Shown: positions 15,136 to 22,851 of the stretch, piece after piece
Numbering within the stretch: the stretch's first letter is position 1
Layout of the letters: each line of letters begins with the position of its first letter
Origin: Planctomycetota bacterium
Lineage (GTDB): Bacteria; Planctomycetota; UBA11346
Direction of reading: 5' to 3'
NCBI GenBank assembly: GCA_014193115.1
Contig: BJHQ01000025.1
Location: 1-50,935 of the forward strand
Length of the DNA: 50,935 bases
Notes under the pieces: model-generated
Told to the model about the DNA's origin: nothing
Database searches by the model: none
The model's input: only the letters and a program-made list of their open reading frames with translations
Position numbers and translations under genes: made by a program

Positions 15136-16182
15136 TCAGCTCAGTTGAGCCAGCGCATCCACCGCCTGGACTGGATCGAGCACACCGGCATCCCGCAGGT
15201 CGAGAATCTCGGCGCGCGCCTCGTCCAGGGTGATGCGTCCGCGTTGCAACCGACGGTGGATGGATGCCACTGCGGCAACCATGCGTCCATGGGCTTCACC
15301 GCGGGCTTCACCGCGGGCTTCACCGCGGGCTTCACCACGGGCTTCACCGCGGGCTTCACCGCGGGCTTCACCGCGGGCTTCACCCTCAGCGACCTTGCTC
15401 TCGATGAACTGCTTGATGGTGGTACTGAGCACGGTGGTGGTCTCCCGAAAGGGGTTGACGGCGGCTGGCAGGTCGGCGTTGGCGGAGCCGGCGGCCCACC
15501 AGGTGGTGGCGAGTTCGAGCAGGTCCTGGCCCTGATTGGCCAGCTGGCGGCGGATGTTGGCGGCGATCTCGGCTTGTTGCAATAAGTCGCCGGTGCGGGC
15601 CAAGGCGAAGAAGGCTTGGACCAGGCCGACGAAGGGTTCGGGCAGCGGCGTGCGCTGCTCATCCAAAAACAGGTAGCCGTGGCGCGGGACGTAGGGTTCC
15701 AGCAGGGTTGGGATCGGGTTGGGGAGCAAGTCAGCGATGGTGGTCGGCGCTGTCCAGCGGCCTTCGCCGTGGTGCAGCACCAACGGCAGGACCAGCGGCA
15801 AGGGCTCGTCGCCGGCCACCGCCCGGGTTTCGATCAGGAAATTCCACAGCAAGGCCGTGTACAACAGCATGCGCACCGGCATGTGGCGCTGCGGGCGGGC
15901 CTGGATCTCCAGGTGCAGGATGAGCACCAACGTGCGATCGATTCCGGCCGGTCGATCATGATAGCGCATCCGCCAGATCAGGTCGGCGCGGCCGCGGGCA
16001 TGGGCGGCGTCATCCTCGCCGGGCAGGCGCGGTAGCGTCGCCAGGAACTCGCTGGGGCCGGGTTCCAGCGAGGTCAAGTCGAGTTCGCCATCCAATTTGG
16101 GTGCGATAAAGGTCCGCAGCAGATCCTCGACCATGCGACGATGGCCGTACAGCAGGCGATAGGTGGCGTCCTGGTCGAGCAC
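15136..16182 (-). CDS. Rpn/YhgA-like PD-(D/E)XK putative nuclease
   Basis: A 348-aa protein starting at GTG 16182 (translated MLDQDATYRLLYGHRR). The N-terminal 220 residues resemble the Rpn family of recombination-promoting nucleases: a leading helix with HRRMVEDLLRTF, then RADLIWRMRY, LILHLEIQA (Asp and Glu-x-Gln of the PD-(D/E)XK core) and RMLLYTALLW. Such enzymes cut DNA in the cytoplasm and often sit in repeat-rich or mobile regions. Between about 270 and 305 a four-residue unit, GEAR, is repeated about eight times, encoded by a 12-bp tandem repeat. The C-terminus (RITLDEARAEILDLRD) is helical. It is unrelated to the caspase family around it. Confidence 0.75.
   Translation of the reverse strand: MLDQDATYRLLYGHRRMVEDLLRTFIAPKLDGELDLTSLEPGPSEFLATLPRLPGEDDAAHARGRADLIWRMRYHDRPAGIDRTLVLILHLEIQARPQRHMPVRMLLYTALLWNFLIETRAVAGDEPLPLVLPLVLHHGEGRWTAPTTIADLLPNPIPTLLEPYVPRHGYLFLDEQRTPLPEPFVGLVQAFFALARTGDLLQQAEIAANIRRQLANQGQDLLELATTWWAAGSANADLPAAVNPFRETTTVLSTTIKQFIESKVAEGEARGEARGEARGEARGEARGEARGEARGEAHGRMVAAVASIHRRLQRGRITLDEARAEILDLRDAGVLDPVQAVDALAQLS
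15291..15384. repeat. 12-bp tandem repeat inside the Rpn-like gene
   Basis: About eight copies of GGCTTCACCGCG, one with A instead of G (ACCACG), keeping frame and coding for GEAR units. Slippage here would change protein length by four residues without a frameshift. Confidence 0.9.
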
Positions 16183-16204
16183 GCGTGAAGCCTAGCTGTT
16201 TGAA

Positions 16205-16588
16205 CGGGCGGGCCAATCAGCGGGGGGCGCCGGCCGGGCAAACGACACCACCTCTTGGCCTGGTTGTTTCAGTGGCGGGAGCGAGGCCATCCCGTTCGTA
16301 TGGCGGACGGGCGGGAGCGCCGTCTCGGCCGCTGGGTTGGTGGCGGGCGGCCGGGACGGCCGCGATCCCGGCTGGTGCGGGCAGGCTGAAGCCTGCGCTC
16401 CCAGGTCGTGTCCCTTAGAACCCCCTTGGAAACCCTGGGCGCGCGGCCGTCTCGGCCGCTTGGCTGGTGTCTCGGCCGCTTGGCTGGTGGCGGGCGGCCG
16501 GGACGGCCGCGCTCCCGGGGGGCATCGCCTCCGGCGAGCGGCCTCCGGCCTTGACCCACAGCCTCTGCGGTTCCACTCTGGTTCTGGA
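16205..16588. repeat. Repeat-filled gap between Rpn-like gene and P6
   Basis: Type A units (GGGCGGCCGGGACGGCCGCG near 16346 and 16493), one type B unit (GCAGGCTGAAGCCTGC near 16381), a duplicated GTCTCGGCCGCTTGGCTGGT (16449 and 16468) and a type C unit next to the P6 stop. No gene. Confidence 0.75.
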
Positions 16589-18571
16589 TTATGGCCCAGC
16601 CTGGACTGGGGCGGACAAGCGGAACCCCAGGCTGCTGAACCGGTTGCCGGGCTCGCTCCCGTCGCGACCCGCTGCGCGGCAGTTCCAGGCGTTGTAGTAC
16701 CAGCTGCCGCCGCGGTTCACGCGGTTGGAACCGGAGGCGGGTCCTGTTGGATCCCGGGCAGCTCCCGCCGGATAATCGCCATACCAGTCACCACACCATT
16801 CCCACACATTGCCGTGCAGGTCGAACAGTCCCCACGCATTCGCACCCTTGGTCTTCACCGCGTGGGTCGTGCCACCGGCATTGTCGCCTAACCACGCCAA
16901 ACCGCCCACATCACCGGCGTACGCACCGGTTGTCCCTGCCCGACACGCGTATTCCCACTGCGCTTCGCTCGGGAACCGGAATCCACCACTGCGCACCTGA
17001 CCGTTCAACTTCTCGAAAAATCCCTGGCATTCTTCCCACGATACCCGTTCCACCGGCAGATCAGCTCCCTGGAATTTTGACGGGTTGTTGTCCACCACCG
17101 CCTGCCACAAACCTTGCGTCACCTCGCTGTCCCCCAGCCAGAAATCCTTGGTCAATGTCACCTGATGCTGGGTTTCGTCGGCGTCACGACTTGCCTCATT
17201 CGCCGGGCTGCCCATCGTGAACGTCCCCGCCTTGATCAGCCGCATCCGCTGCACTACTCCGCCCACCGTCAGGTCCGCCCACGTCCCATATTGATCTTTG
17301 CCCGTCGCCGACGCCCACGCCGGTCCGGACATGGGCCGCACCGGTGCTTCCGGTACAGGGACCGGAACCGGCGCTGCATCCCGGATCGACGTCAACCGGG
17401 TCTGCGCCAGTGCGCGCAACCGTTCGTCTTCAGCGCTCAACGGATCGTCTACCGCGAACGCCTTCAGGAACCGCCGCCAGGTTTCCCGTTTCTGCTCCGC
17501 CGTCGCGTCCGCGTCGCTGTGCCGCGCCTCCGCCTTTGCGAACGCTGACGCCAACGCCGATTGGAAGGTTGCCGACTGCTCCTTGGCCGCCTTTTGCGCT
17601 GCCACCTGGCGGTCGATGTCCGCGTCGTCAAAGCCGCCGGCGGTCGGGACCTTGGCCGGCGGCGGTTGGCTGACGGCGGCCACCGGCGTTCCGCCGGGCA
17701 CCTGGAAGATGAAATCGCCCAGTTCCCGGCCTTCGTCCGGTTGTCCGGTGCCGGCCTGCGGGTGCAGGTTCAGACCTTCGGCCTGGGCCCGCTGCTGGAC
17801 GCGTTCTTTCAGGTACACCGCCAGTTCGCTGCCGGTCACGTAGCCGTCGCGCACGATGACATCCGCGGCGCCGTCGATGCCGCGGATGAACTCGTCGCAG
17901 AACAGCGATCGGTCAGGCACCGACTCGTTGGCTGAACCGCTGGTCAGGAACTGCCGCACCGGGTCCCGAGCCTTCGCCAACAGATAGTCGCCGGGGCCGG
18001 TCCGCAGGGGCACGAACAGCGATCCTGAAAAACAACTGTCGAACAGGAACATCACGTGCCGCGCCAAAGCCTCTTCGGCTTTCACCTTCACCGACTGGAT
18101 CGGATAGGCGCCGTTCAAGAATCCCGGCAGGTCGTTCTGCGGATTGCCCGCATCGACCCCCACCAAATACCCCACTTTGCCTCGGGTGTATCCGTGGCCG
18201 GCATAGTACACCACCGCCCGGGTGTCTTCCTGGCCCGCCTGCCGGCTGATGAACGTGGTCAGCGTCGTCTCCAACTGCGCCTTGGTCTGGTTGGTGGCCA
18301 CCGTCACCGTGAATCCGTGCCGTTCCAACGCCGTCCGCACCCGTGCCAGGTCCTTCACCACCCCCGGCAGATCGATCCAGGCGGATTTCACCTGGTAGTC
18401 GCCGTTGCCAATCACCAGGGCATGGCTGCGGCTGAAGGACGCCACCTGGGCCTGGGTCGATGGATCGACCACCGATAAGGGGCGATCGCCCCGCGCTGCT
18501 TCGCCGCCGTACCCAACAACGGTCATCGCCAGCAAGGCAGCAAAAAAAGGCACGATTTGGGGGATGCGCAT
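16589..18571 (-). CDS. P6: exported caspase-like protease with DGR-type variable FGE domain
   Basis: A 660-aa protein from ATG 18571 (MRIPQIVPFFAALLAM); the frame is open further but that part is repeat DNA. Signal peptide 1-23; caspase-like domain with His126 (YYAGHGYT) and Cys180 (FDSCFSG); a variant EF-hand-like loop (VIVRDGYVTGSE) that lacks the first Asp. The linker has one helical module (TWRRFLKAFAVDDPLSAEDE). The FGE domain (about 415-660) is of the YAGDVGGLAW/NAGGTTHAVKTKGANAW subtype shared with P3 and P10. It ends in a variable region (16631-16726) with several retained template-like Asn codons and the invariant block. An inverted-repeat promoter element lies about 75 nt upstream. 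Confidence 0.93.
   Translation of the reverse strand: MRIPQIVPFFAALLAMTVVGYGGEAARGDRPLSVVDPSTQAQVASFSRSHALVIGNGDYQVKSAWIDLPGVVKDLARVRTALERHGFTVTVATNQTKAQLETTLTTFISRQAGQEDTRAVVYYAGHGYTRGKVGYLVGVDAGNPQNDLPGFLNGAYPIQSVKVKAEEALARHVMFLFDSCFSGSLFVPLRTGPGDYLLAKARDPVRQFLTSGSANESVPDRSLFCDEFIRGIDGAADVIVRDGYVTGSELAVYLKERVQQRAQAEGLNLHPQAGTGQPDEGRELGDFIFQVPGGTPVAAVSQPPPAKVPTAGGFDDADIDRQVAAQKAAKEQSATFQSALASAFAKAEARHSDADATAEQKRETWRRFLKAFAVDDPLSAEDERLRALAQTRLTSIRDAAPVPVPVPEAPVRPMSGPAWASATGKDQYGTWADLTVGGVVQRMRLIKAGTFTMGSPANEASRDADETQHQVTLTKDFWLGDSEVTQGLWQAVVDNNPSKFQGADLPVERVSWEECQGFFEKLNGQVRSGGFRFPSEAQWEYACRAGTTGAYAGDVGGLAWLGDNAGGTTHAVKTKGANAWGLFDLHGNVWEWCGDWYGDYPAGAARDPTGPASGSNRVNRGGSWYYNAWNCRAAGRDGSEPGNRFSSLGFRLSAPVQAGP
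16631..16726 (-). other. DGR-type variable region (VR) of P6
   Basis: 32 codons with the fewest changes from the inferred template: six AAC codons are kept, others read TAC, GAC, TTC, AGC and GGT. TGG where the rest have AGG is a single A-to-T change. Confidence 0.85.
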
Positions 18572-18645
18572 GGCGGGTCCTTGAAGTGGCCGGCGCAGGC
18601 TAACCGCCTGCAGTCGGCTGGCGAGCCTCGGGATCGGGGTCGGCG

Positions 18646-18658
18646 CACGAATTTCGCC
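18646..18658 (-). promoter_or_regulatory. Imperfect GCGAAATTCG element upstream of P6
   Basis: On the minus strand GGCGAAATTCGTG, about 75 nt before the P6 start, the same distance as for P1 and P2. One arm has a mismatch. Confidence 0.35.
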
Positions 18659-18694
18659 TTGGGCCATTGTGCCTGCCGGGAGATCACGCCTTGG

Positions 18695-18782
18695 AAGCTC
18701 GTGCGTCTCGGCCGCCTGACCCCGACAGCGGCCGAGACGGCCGCGCTCCCAGGTATCGGCAGGCTGAAGCCTGCGCTCCCAG
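18695..18782. repeat. Short palindromic repeat cluster
   Basis: Type A (GCGGCCGAGACGGCCGCG, near 18727) and type B (GGCAGGCTGAAGCCTGCGCT, near 18758) units between divergent promoters. Confidence 0.7.
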
Positions 18783-18787
18783 GAGCT

Positions 18788-18798
18788 GCGAAATTCGC
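18788..18798 (+). promoter_or_regulatory. GCGAAATTCGC element 30 nt before a start codon
   Basis: GCGAAATTCGC ends exactly 30 nt before ATG 18829. No Shine-Dalgarno sequence is seen in between, so the mRNA may be leaderless. Confidence 0.55.
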
Positions 18799-18828
18799 CC
18801 TTCCTTCCGGTCTGCCATTGTCCCGGCC

Positions 18829-20382
18829 ATGACTGACTCCACGCTTTTTGCAGTGCGGCCTTTGACCGAATCATGCCCCGCGCACCGCGCGGATCCGGGC
18901 TGGGGCGGGGCCTCGTTCCTGCTGGTGCTTTTGGTGTTCGCGCTGATCGGCTGCCAGTCCCGACCGCCCGCGGCGCAGGTGCGCGATGATACTCCGTCCA
19001 CGTGGGACGCCGTGGTGGTGTTTTCATGCCCGGAAGCCGACCCGACCCAGGCCCGCGAACTGCTGTTGAAGCGGGCTGCTGAGTTTGCTGGGGTCCGGGT
19101 GGCGTCCCACAGCCAGCAGACGTTTGCGGCGACCACGGTCGTCAAAAGCGACAGCAACCACCAGTCATCGGGCTCGACCACCACCCAAGACACGATCCTT
19201 TCGCAGGTGACTGCCGATTCCGACGCGATCGACCTGTCTGGAGTCGCGCCGATCCGCTCCGCGGCTGGTTGGTTGCTGACCGTGCCACGCTATCAGGTGG
19301 TTCCGGCCCACTGGTTTTACCTGGCTCAAGCCAGCGGTCGTCCTCAGGACTTCGCTTTGGCCGTCCGCCGCTATCACGACGTCTTGGCGGGGGGCGCAGC
19401 CCAGCCTGACACCCAGCGTGCCGCGATGAGCGGTGCGCAGCGGCGTTGGCTCGATGCCCAGCACCGCACGCTGGTTGCCTGGCAACGGGCCTGGCCCCAC
19501 GACGGAGACCTGACCAGCGCGTGGCAGAATCACTGGATGGTGCGGGCCAGTCTTGCCCCGAACAAAGACCACTGGCTGGCGTGCCAGGGTCGTCTTTCCC
19601 GGCAGGTGGTGCAGGTCGACCGGTTTTCAGTGAGCCTGCAACCCGGCACAGCGTTTCCGACTGCGACCATCCTGCTGCGCGCCAGCCTGCCGGGCGAACC
19701 GTTGGAACTGCGCCCGCCAACCGGTCCGCCAGCGTGGTCGGCGGGAAACGGTCCAGCGGCGACGATTGCCCCGCAGCAGGTCGATAGCGACCTTGGCCTG
19801 ATGATCACCACGCTGGCGTTGCACTGCCCTTTGCCGTATCGCCTGCCGGCGGTCGACGGCTGGGTCTTGCGCTGTCGGATCGGCGGCGAGGAACGCCAGG
19901 TGCCTCTGCCCAGACCTATCGGAGCCCTGGCCGCAGCCGGAGCGTCCACGGTGGCGGTGCGGATCACCGGAGCGATCTCCGGAATCGATGCGGCGGCAGC
20001 GGTACGCACCTTGGCCGAGACCGCCTGCCGCGGTCACGACCTGCTGGTGGTCGAAAATGCTGCCCTGGTCATCACGGTGCACCTTGAGGGCACCTGGGCC
20101 GTTCCCCACCCTGCGGTGCTCGCCAGCGATGATCGAAGCGGACCAACGGTGCGCGGGAGCGCGACCTGGTCGGCCAGCCTGCGCGGCGAACCGCTCTGCC
20201 AACGCAGCGGACCGGCAACGATCTGGACCGGAAATCGGCTGCACCTGGCCAATCCAGCCCAGGCCGCGGTGGCGGTGGCCGCAGCCCTGGTGACCGAGGC
20301 CCAGGCCGAGACGTTCTTCCCTGATTTGGCCGAACGGCTGGTGCAGCAACTGACGGTGGAAAACCGGCCTGACCGTCCATGA
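18829..20382 (+). CDS. Hypothetical lipoprotein
   Basis: A 517-aa protein from ATG 18829. A hydrophobic segment (FLLVLLVFALIGCQS) ends in a lipobox with Cys about residue 43, preceded by an unusually long N-terminal region, so the true start may be later. The mature part has a Thr/Ser-rich stretch (SSGSTTTQDT), then mixed alpha/beta sequence without a motif I know. The 30-nt distance to the upstream inverted repeat supports the chosen start. It is followed 161 nt later by a row of LPP20-like and lipoprotein genes on the same strand and probably belongs with them as an envelope component. Confidence 0.7.
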   Translation: MTDSTLFAVRPLTESCPAHRADPGWGGASFLLVLLVFALIGCQSRPPAAQVRDDTPSTWDAVVVFSCPEADPTQARELLLKRAAEFAGVRVASHSQQTFAATTVVKSDSNHQSSGSTTTQDTILSQVTADSDAIDLSGVAPIRSAAGWLLTVPRYQVVPAHWFYLAQASGRPQDFALAVRRYHDVLAGGAAQPDTQRAAMSGAQRRWLDAQHRTLVAWQRAWPHDGDLTSAWQNHWMVRASLAPNKDHWLACQGRLSRQVVQVDRFSVSLQPGTAFPTATILLRASLPGEPLELRPPTGPPAWSAGNGPAATIAPQQVDSDLGLMITTLALHCPLPYRLPAVDGWVLRCRIGGEERQVPLPRPIGALAAAGASTVAVRITGAISGIDAAAAVRTLAETACRGHDLLVVENAALVITVHLEGTWAVPHPAVLASDDRSGPTVRGSATWSASLRGEPLCQRSGPATIWTGNRLHLANPAQAAVAVAAALVTEAQAETFFPDLAERLVQQLTVENRPDRP

Positions 20383-20479
20383 TGCCAGTGTCGTTCCGGG
20401 CGACCCACGCGGGAGCCGGAGGATTCAGGGCACACGTCCTTCACCCGAAGTTCATCCACCCCAGCAATGACCCGCACCC

Positions 20480-20492
20480 GGCGAAATTCGCC
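20480..20492 (+). promoter_or_regulatory. GCGAAATTCGC element upstream of LPP20-like gene
   Basis: GGCGAAATTCGCC, 51 nt before ATG 20544. Here a GGAG ribosome-binding site is present, fitting the longer leader. Confidence 0.5.
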
Positions 20493-20543
20493 GCCCCTTT
20501 CCCTGCTGCCACAACCTGCCCAACCAACCACGGAGACCTGACC

Positions 20544-21518
20544 ATGGCCCGCCCCCTCTTCGCCCGTATCGCCTCGTTGACCCTGGCCGCCTGCCTGACC
20601 GCAGCCGCCTGGGCCGGCGACGCCGAGCCATCCTTCATCCCAGTCAAAGAGGCCGCGCTTGGCGTGTGGGCGGCCCAGCCGTTCACCGAACTGAAGAAAG
20701 CCAAGATGGTGGCCGACCTCGACGCCACCCGGATGCTCGCCGAACGGCTCTACGGGTCGGTGCTGTCGAGCACCGAGATCAGCCGCGACAAGTTGGCGGT
20801 TTCCCAGATCATCGAGACCGGACTGGCCTTCCAGAGCCGCTTGACCGGTCTGGCCACCGCCAGCGAACGGGCTTATGCCGACGGCCGGTATTCAGTCGAA
20901 CTGGCAGTCGGCTGGGAGCAGGCGGTGCAGATCGTCCGCGAAGAAATCGAAAAACGCGGCAAGACCGTGACCCTGCGGATCAATTCGGTCACCACCACCA
21001 AGGAGGTCCGGGTGCTGCGGTCGGTCGGTTGGGGCGGCCTGCCCGGTTCCGACGGCTGGCGCAAGGTGGTCGCCCTGCGCGCTGCCCAGATCGACGCCCA
21101 GCGGGCCCTGACCCAACGCCTCGGCCCGGCCTTGATCGAGGCCTATGGCAAGGCTGAGTTCGGTAAGCTGGTGTCCGAAGGCATTGCCAAATCCTTGGCC
21201 GGTTGCCTGGCCGGCGGCCTGTATGGCGATCCGACCTTTGCCCGGCATGGCGACGGCTGGGTGGCGACCACCCCGCTGTCGATTGCCAAGGGCAGCGTGG
21301 TCGAAACCATCAAGAGTTTTACTGACAGCACCACGACCAAGCTCGAACAGACCGTCGGCATCAAGGACATCGAAACGTTCACCGAAGACGGCTCGGGCTC
21401 TGACGACGGCTGGAAGGACTTGCTGAAAGGCACGTCCACTCCGTCCAGCGCGGCGAACAGCCCCGCCGGCACCTCCGTGGTCGAACGGATCCTGGGCGAA
21501 ATCATCATCATCCGGTGA
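20544..21518 (+). CDS. LPP20-like exported protein (first of a tandem pair)
   Basis: A 324-aa protein from ATG 20544 with GGAG 10 nt upstream. Signal peptide 1-23 (ending AAAWAGDAE), with no lipobox Cys. The body resembles the LPP20/FlgT-N type fold: KAKMVADLDATRMLAERLYG, where repeated Ala and Arg/Leu mark the long helix, then beta strands (RYSVELAVGW). A second segment, VALRAAQIDAQRALTQRLG, repeats the helix pattern. The C-terminus reads VERILGEIIIIR. Function of such proteins is mostly unknown; they sit in the envelope. The downstream neighbour (21545) is a clear paralogue, 26 nt away, so the pair forms an operon by tandem duplication. Confidence 0.75.
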   Translation: MARPLFARIASLTLAACLTAAAWAGDAEPSFIPVKEAALGVWAAQPFTELKKAKMVADLDATRMLAERLYGSVLSSTEISRDKLAVSQIIETGLAFQSRLTGLATASERAYADGRYSVELAVGWEQAVQIVREEIEKRGKTVTLRINSVTTTKEVRVLRSVGWGGLPGSDGWRKVVALRAAQIDAQRALTQRLGPALIEAYGKAEFGKLVSEGIAKSLAGCLAGGLYGDPTFARHGDGWVATTPLSIAKGSVVETIKSFTDSTTTKLEQTVGIKDIETFTEDGSGSDDGWKDLLKGTSTPSSAANSPAGTSVVERILGEIIIIR

Positions 21519-21544
21519 GGCAACAGGAAGACTGGAACTCGCCC

Positions 21545-22645
21545 ATGACCAATCGCATCGCTCTGATCATCGCCGCAGGCGGAATCGTCCTGGCAACCGG
21601 CTGCGGCAGGAGCACACCAACCGATACAGCCTCAGGAACGGATACGGCCGCGCCAATTACAACGCCATCCGCCGCGGTCACTTCCACGACCAATCGAGCA
21701 GAAATCACACCCGAAACAACCACGGCTTTCACCACAGATGCGACGAAAACCATAGCGCCAGTCACAACCAGGCCCACCTTCATCCCCTTCAAAGAGGATG
21801 CCCAGGGCGCTTGGGCCGCGGCACCGTTCATCGAACTCAAAAAAGCCAAGATGGTGGCAGAACTCGATGCCAGCCGGATGCTCGCTGAACGGCTGTATGG
21901 TTCGGTGCTGTTCAGCACCGAGGTTACCCGGGATAGGCTGCCGATAACCCAGATTGTTGAAGCCGTACTGTCACAACAGGCCCGGCTGATCGGCGTGACC
22001 ACTACAAATGAATGCGCATATGCCGATGGAAGATATTCAATCGAACTGTCGATCGGCTGGGTACAAGCGGTGCAGACCGTCCGCGAGGAAGGCGAGAAGA
22101 GCATTAAAAACGCCACTGGAGAGCTCAGCTCGGACGCCGGCTCCAAGGAGGTGTTGCGTGCCACCGGGTGGGCTGGGTTGCCTGGTTCCGACGGATGGCG
22201 CAAAACCGTCGCCTTGCGCGCCGCCCAGACCGATGCCCAGCGCGCCCTCGCTCAGCGCATTGGCCAAGCCCTGGTCGAGGTTTTTGGTAAGGTCGAGCTC
22301 GGTGCGCTGGTGAACAAGGGTGTCGCCAGATCGTTGGCCGTATGCTTGGCTGGTGGTCGTTATGGTGAGCCAACCTTTAGGCGTCACGGCGACGGATGGA
22401 TTGCAGTCGCTTCGCTGTCTGTAGCCAAAGCCAACGTGGTCGAAGCCGTCAAAATCTTCACCAATGGCGACGTCACCAAGCTTGAATTCAAAGATATCGA
22501 AACGTTCACCGAAGACGGCTCGGGCTCCGACGACGGCTGGAAGGACTTGCTGAAAGGCACTGCTACTCCGAGCATTGCCGCCAACAGCCCCGCCGGCACC
22601 ACCGTGGTCGAACGGATTCTGGGCGAAATCATCATCATCCGCTGA
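21545..22645 (+). CDS. LPP20-like lipoprotein (second of the tandem pair)
   Basis: A 366-aa paralogue of the preceding gene. The start at 21545 (MTNRIALIIAAGGIVLATGC) gives a lipobox with Cys20, so unlike its neighbour it would be a lipoprotein. A Thr/Ala-rich tether (about 22-80) leads into the conserved core with KAKMVAELDASRMLAERLYG and RYSIELSIGW, and the same VERILGEIIIIR end. The leader peptide, not shared with gene 20544, is nearly identical to that of the small lipoprotein at 22672, so leader and body have been recombined between the three genes. An operon with both neighbours is likely. Confidence 0.78.
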   Translation: MTNRIALIIAAGGIVLATGCGRSTPTDTASGTDTAAPITTPSAAVTSTTNRAEITPETTTAFTTDATKTIAPVTTRPTFIPFKEDAQGAWAAAPFIELKKAKMVAELDASRMLAERLYGSVLFSTEVTRDRLPITQIVEAVLSQQARLIGVTTTNECAYADGRYSIELSIGWVQAVQTVREEGEKSIKNATGELSSDAGSKEVLRATGWAGLPGSDGWRKTVALRAAQTDAQRALAQRIGQALVEVFGKVELGALVNKGVARSLAVCLAGGRYGEPTFRRHGDGWIAVASLSVAKANVVEAVKIFTNGDVTKLEFKDIETFTEDGSGSDDGWKDLLKGTATPSIAANSPAGTTVVERILGEIIIIR

Positions 22646-22671
22646 GCTTTCAGCAAGACAGGAACACAACC

Positions 22672-22851
22672 ATGACCAATCGCATCGCTCTGATCATCGC
22701 CGCAGTCGGGCTCGTCCTGGCTGCCGGCTGCGGCCGAGCCAACACGACCACGACCACGACCACCACAAAAACGTCCAGCGTCGAGACGTCCTCGAAGGCC
22801 AATCCAGAGGGCAAGACCGTGCCGCTGACCGACAAGGAACTCGGCAAATGA
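22672..22851 (+). CDS. Small lipoprotein with poly-Thr tether
   Basis: A 59-aa protein starting MTNRIALIIAAVGLVLAAGC, a lipoprotein signal peptide with Cys20, then a run of eight Thr and a polar tail ending DKELGK. Its leader copies that of the upstream lipoprotein gene. Its stop codon overlaps the start of the next gene (ATGA at 22848-22851), so translation is coupled. AGACAGGAAC 5-14 nt upstream offers a ribosome-binding site. It could be a remnant of a duplicated larger gene or a real small anchor protein. Confidence 0.65.
   Translation: MTNRIALIIAAVGLVLAAGCGRANTTTTTTTTKTSSVETSSKANPEGKTVPLTDKELGK

Noticed and set aside
15291..15384. CRISPR array
   Set aside because: The 12-bp repeat has no spacers, lies in frame inside a coding sequence and encodes GEAR units.
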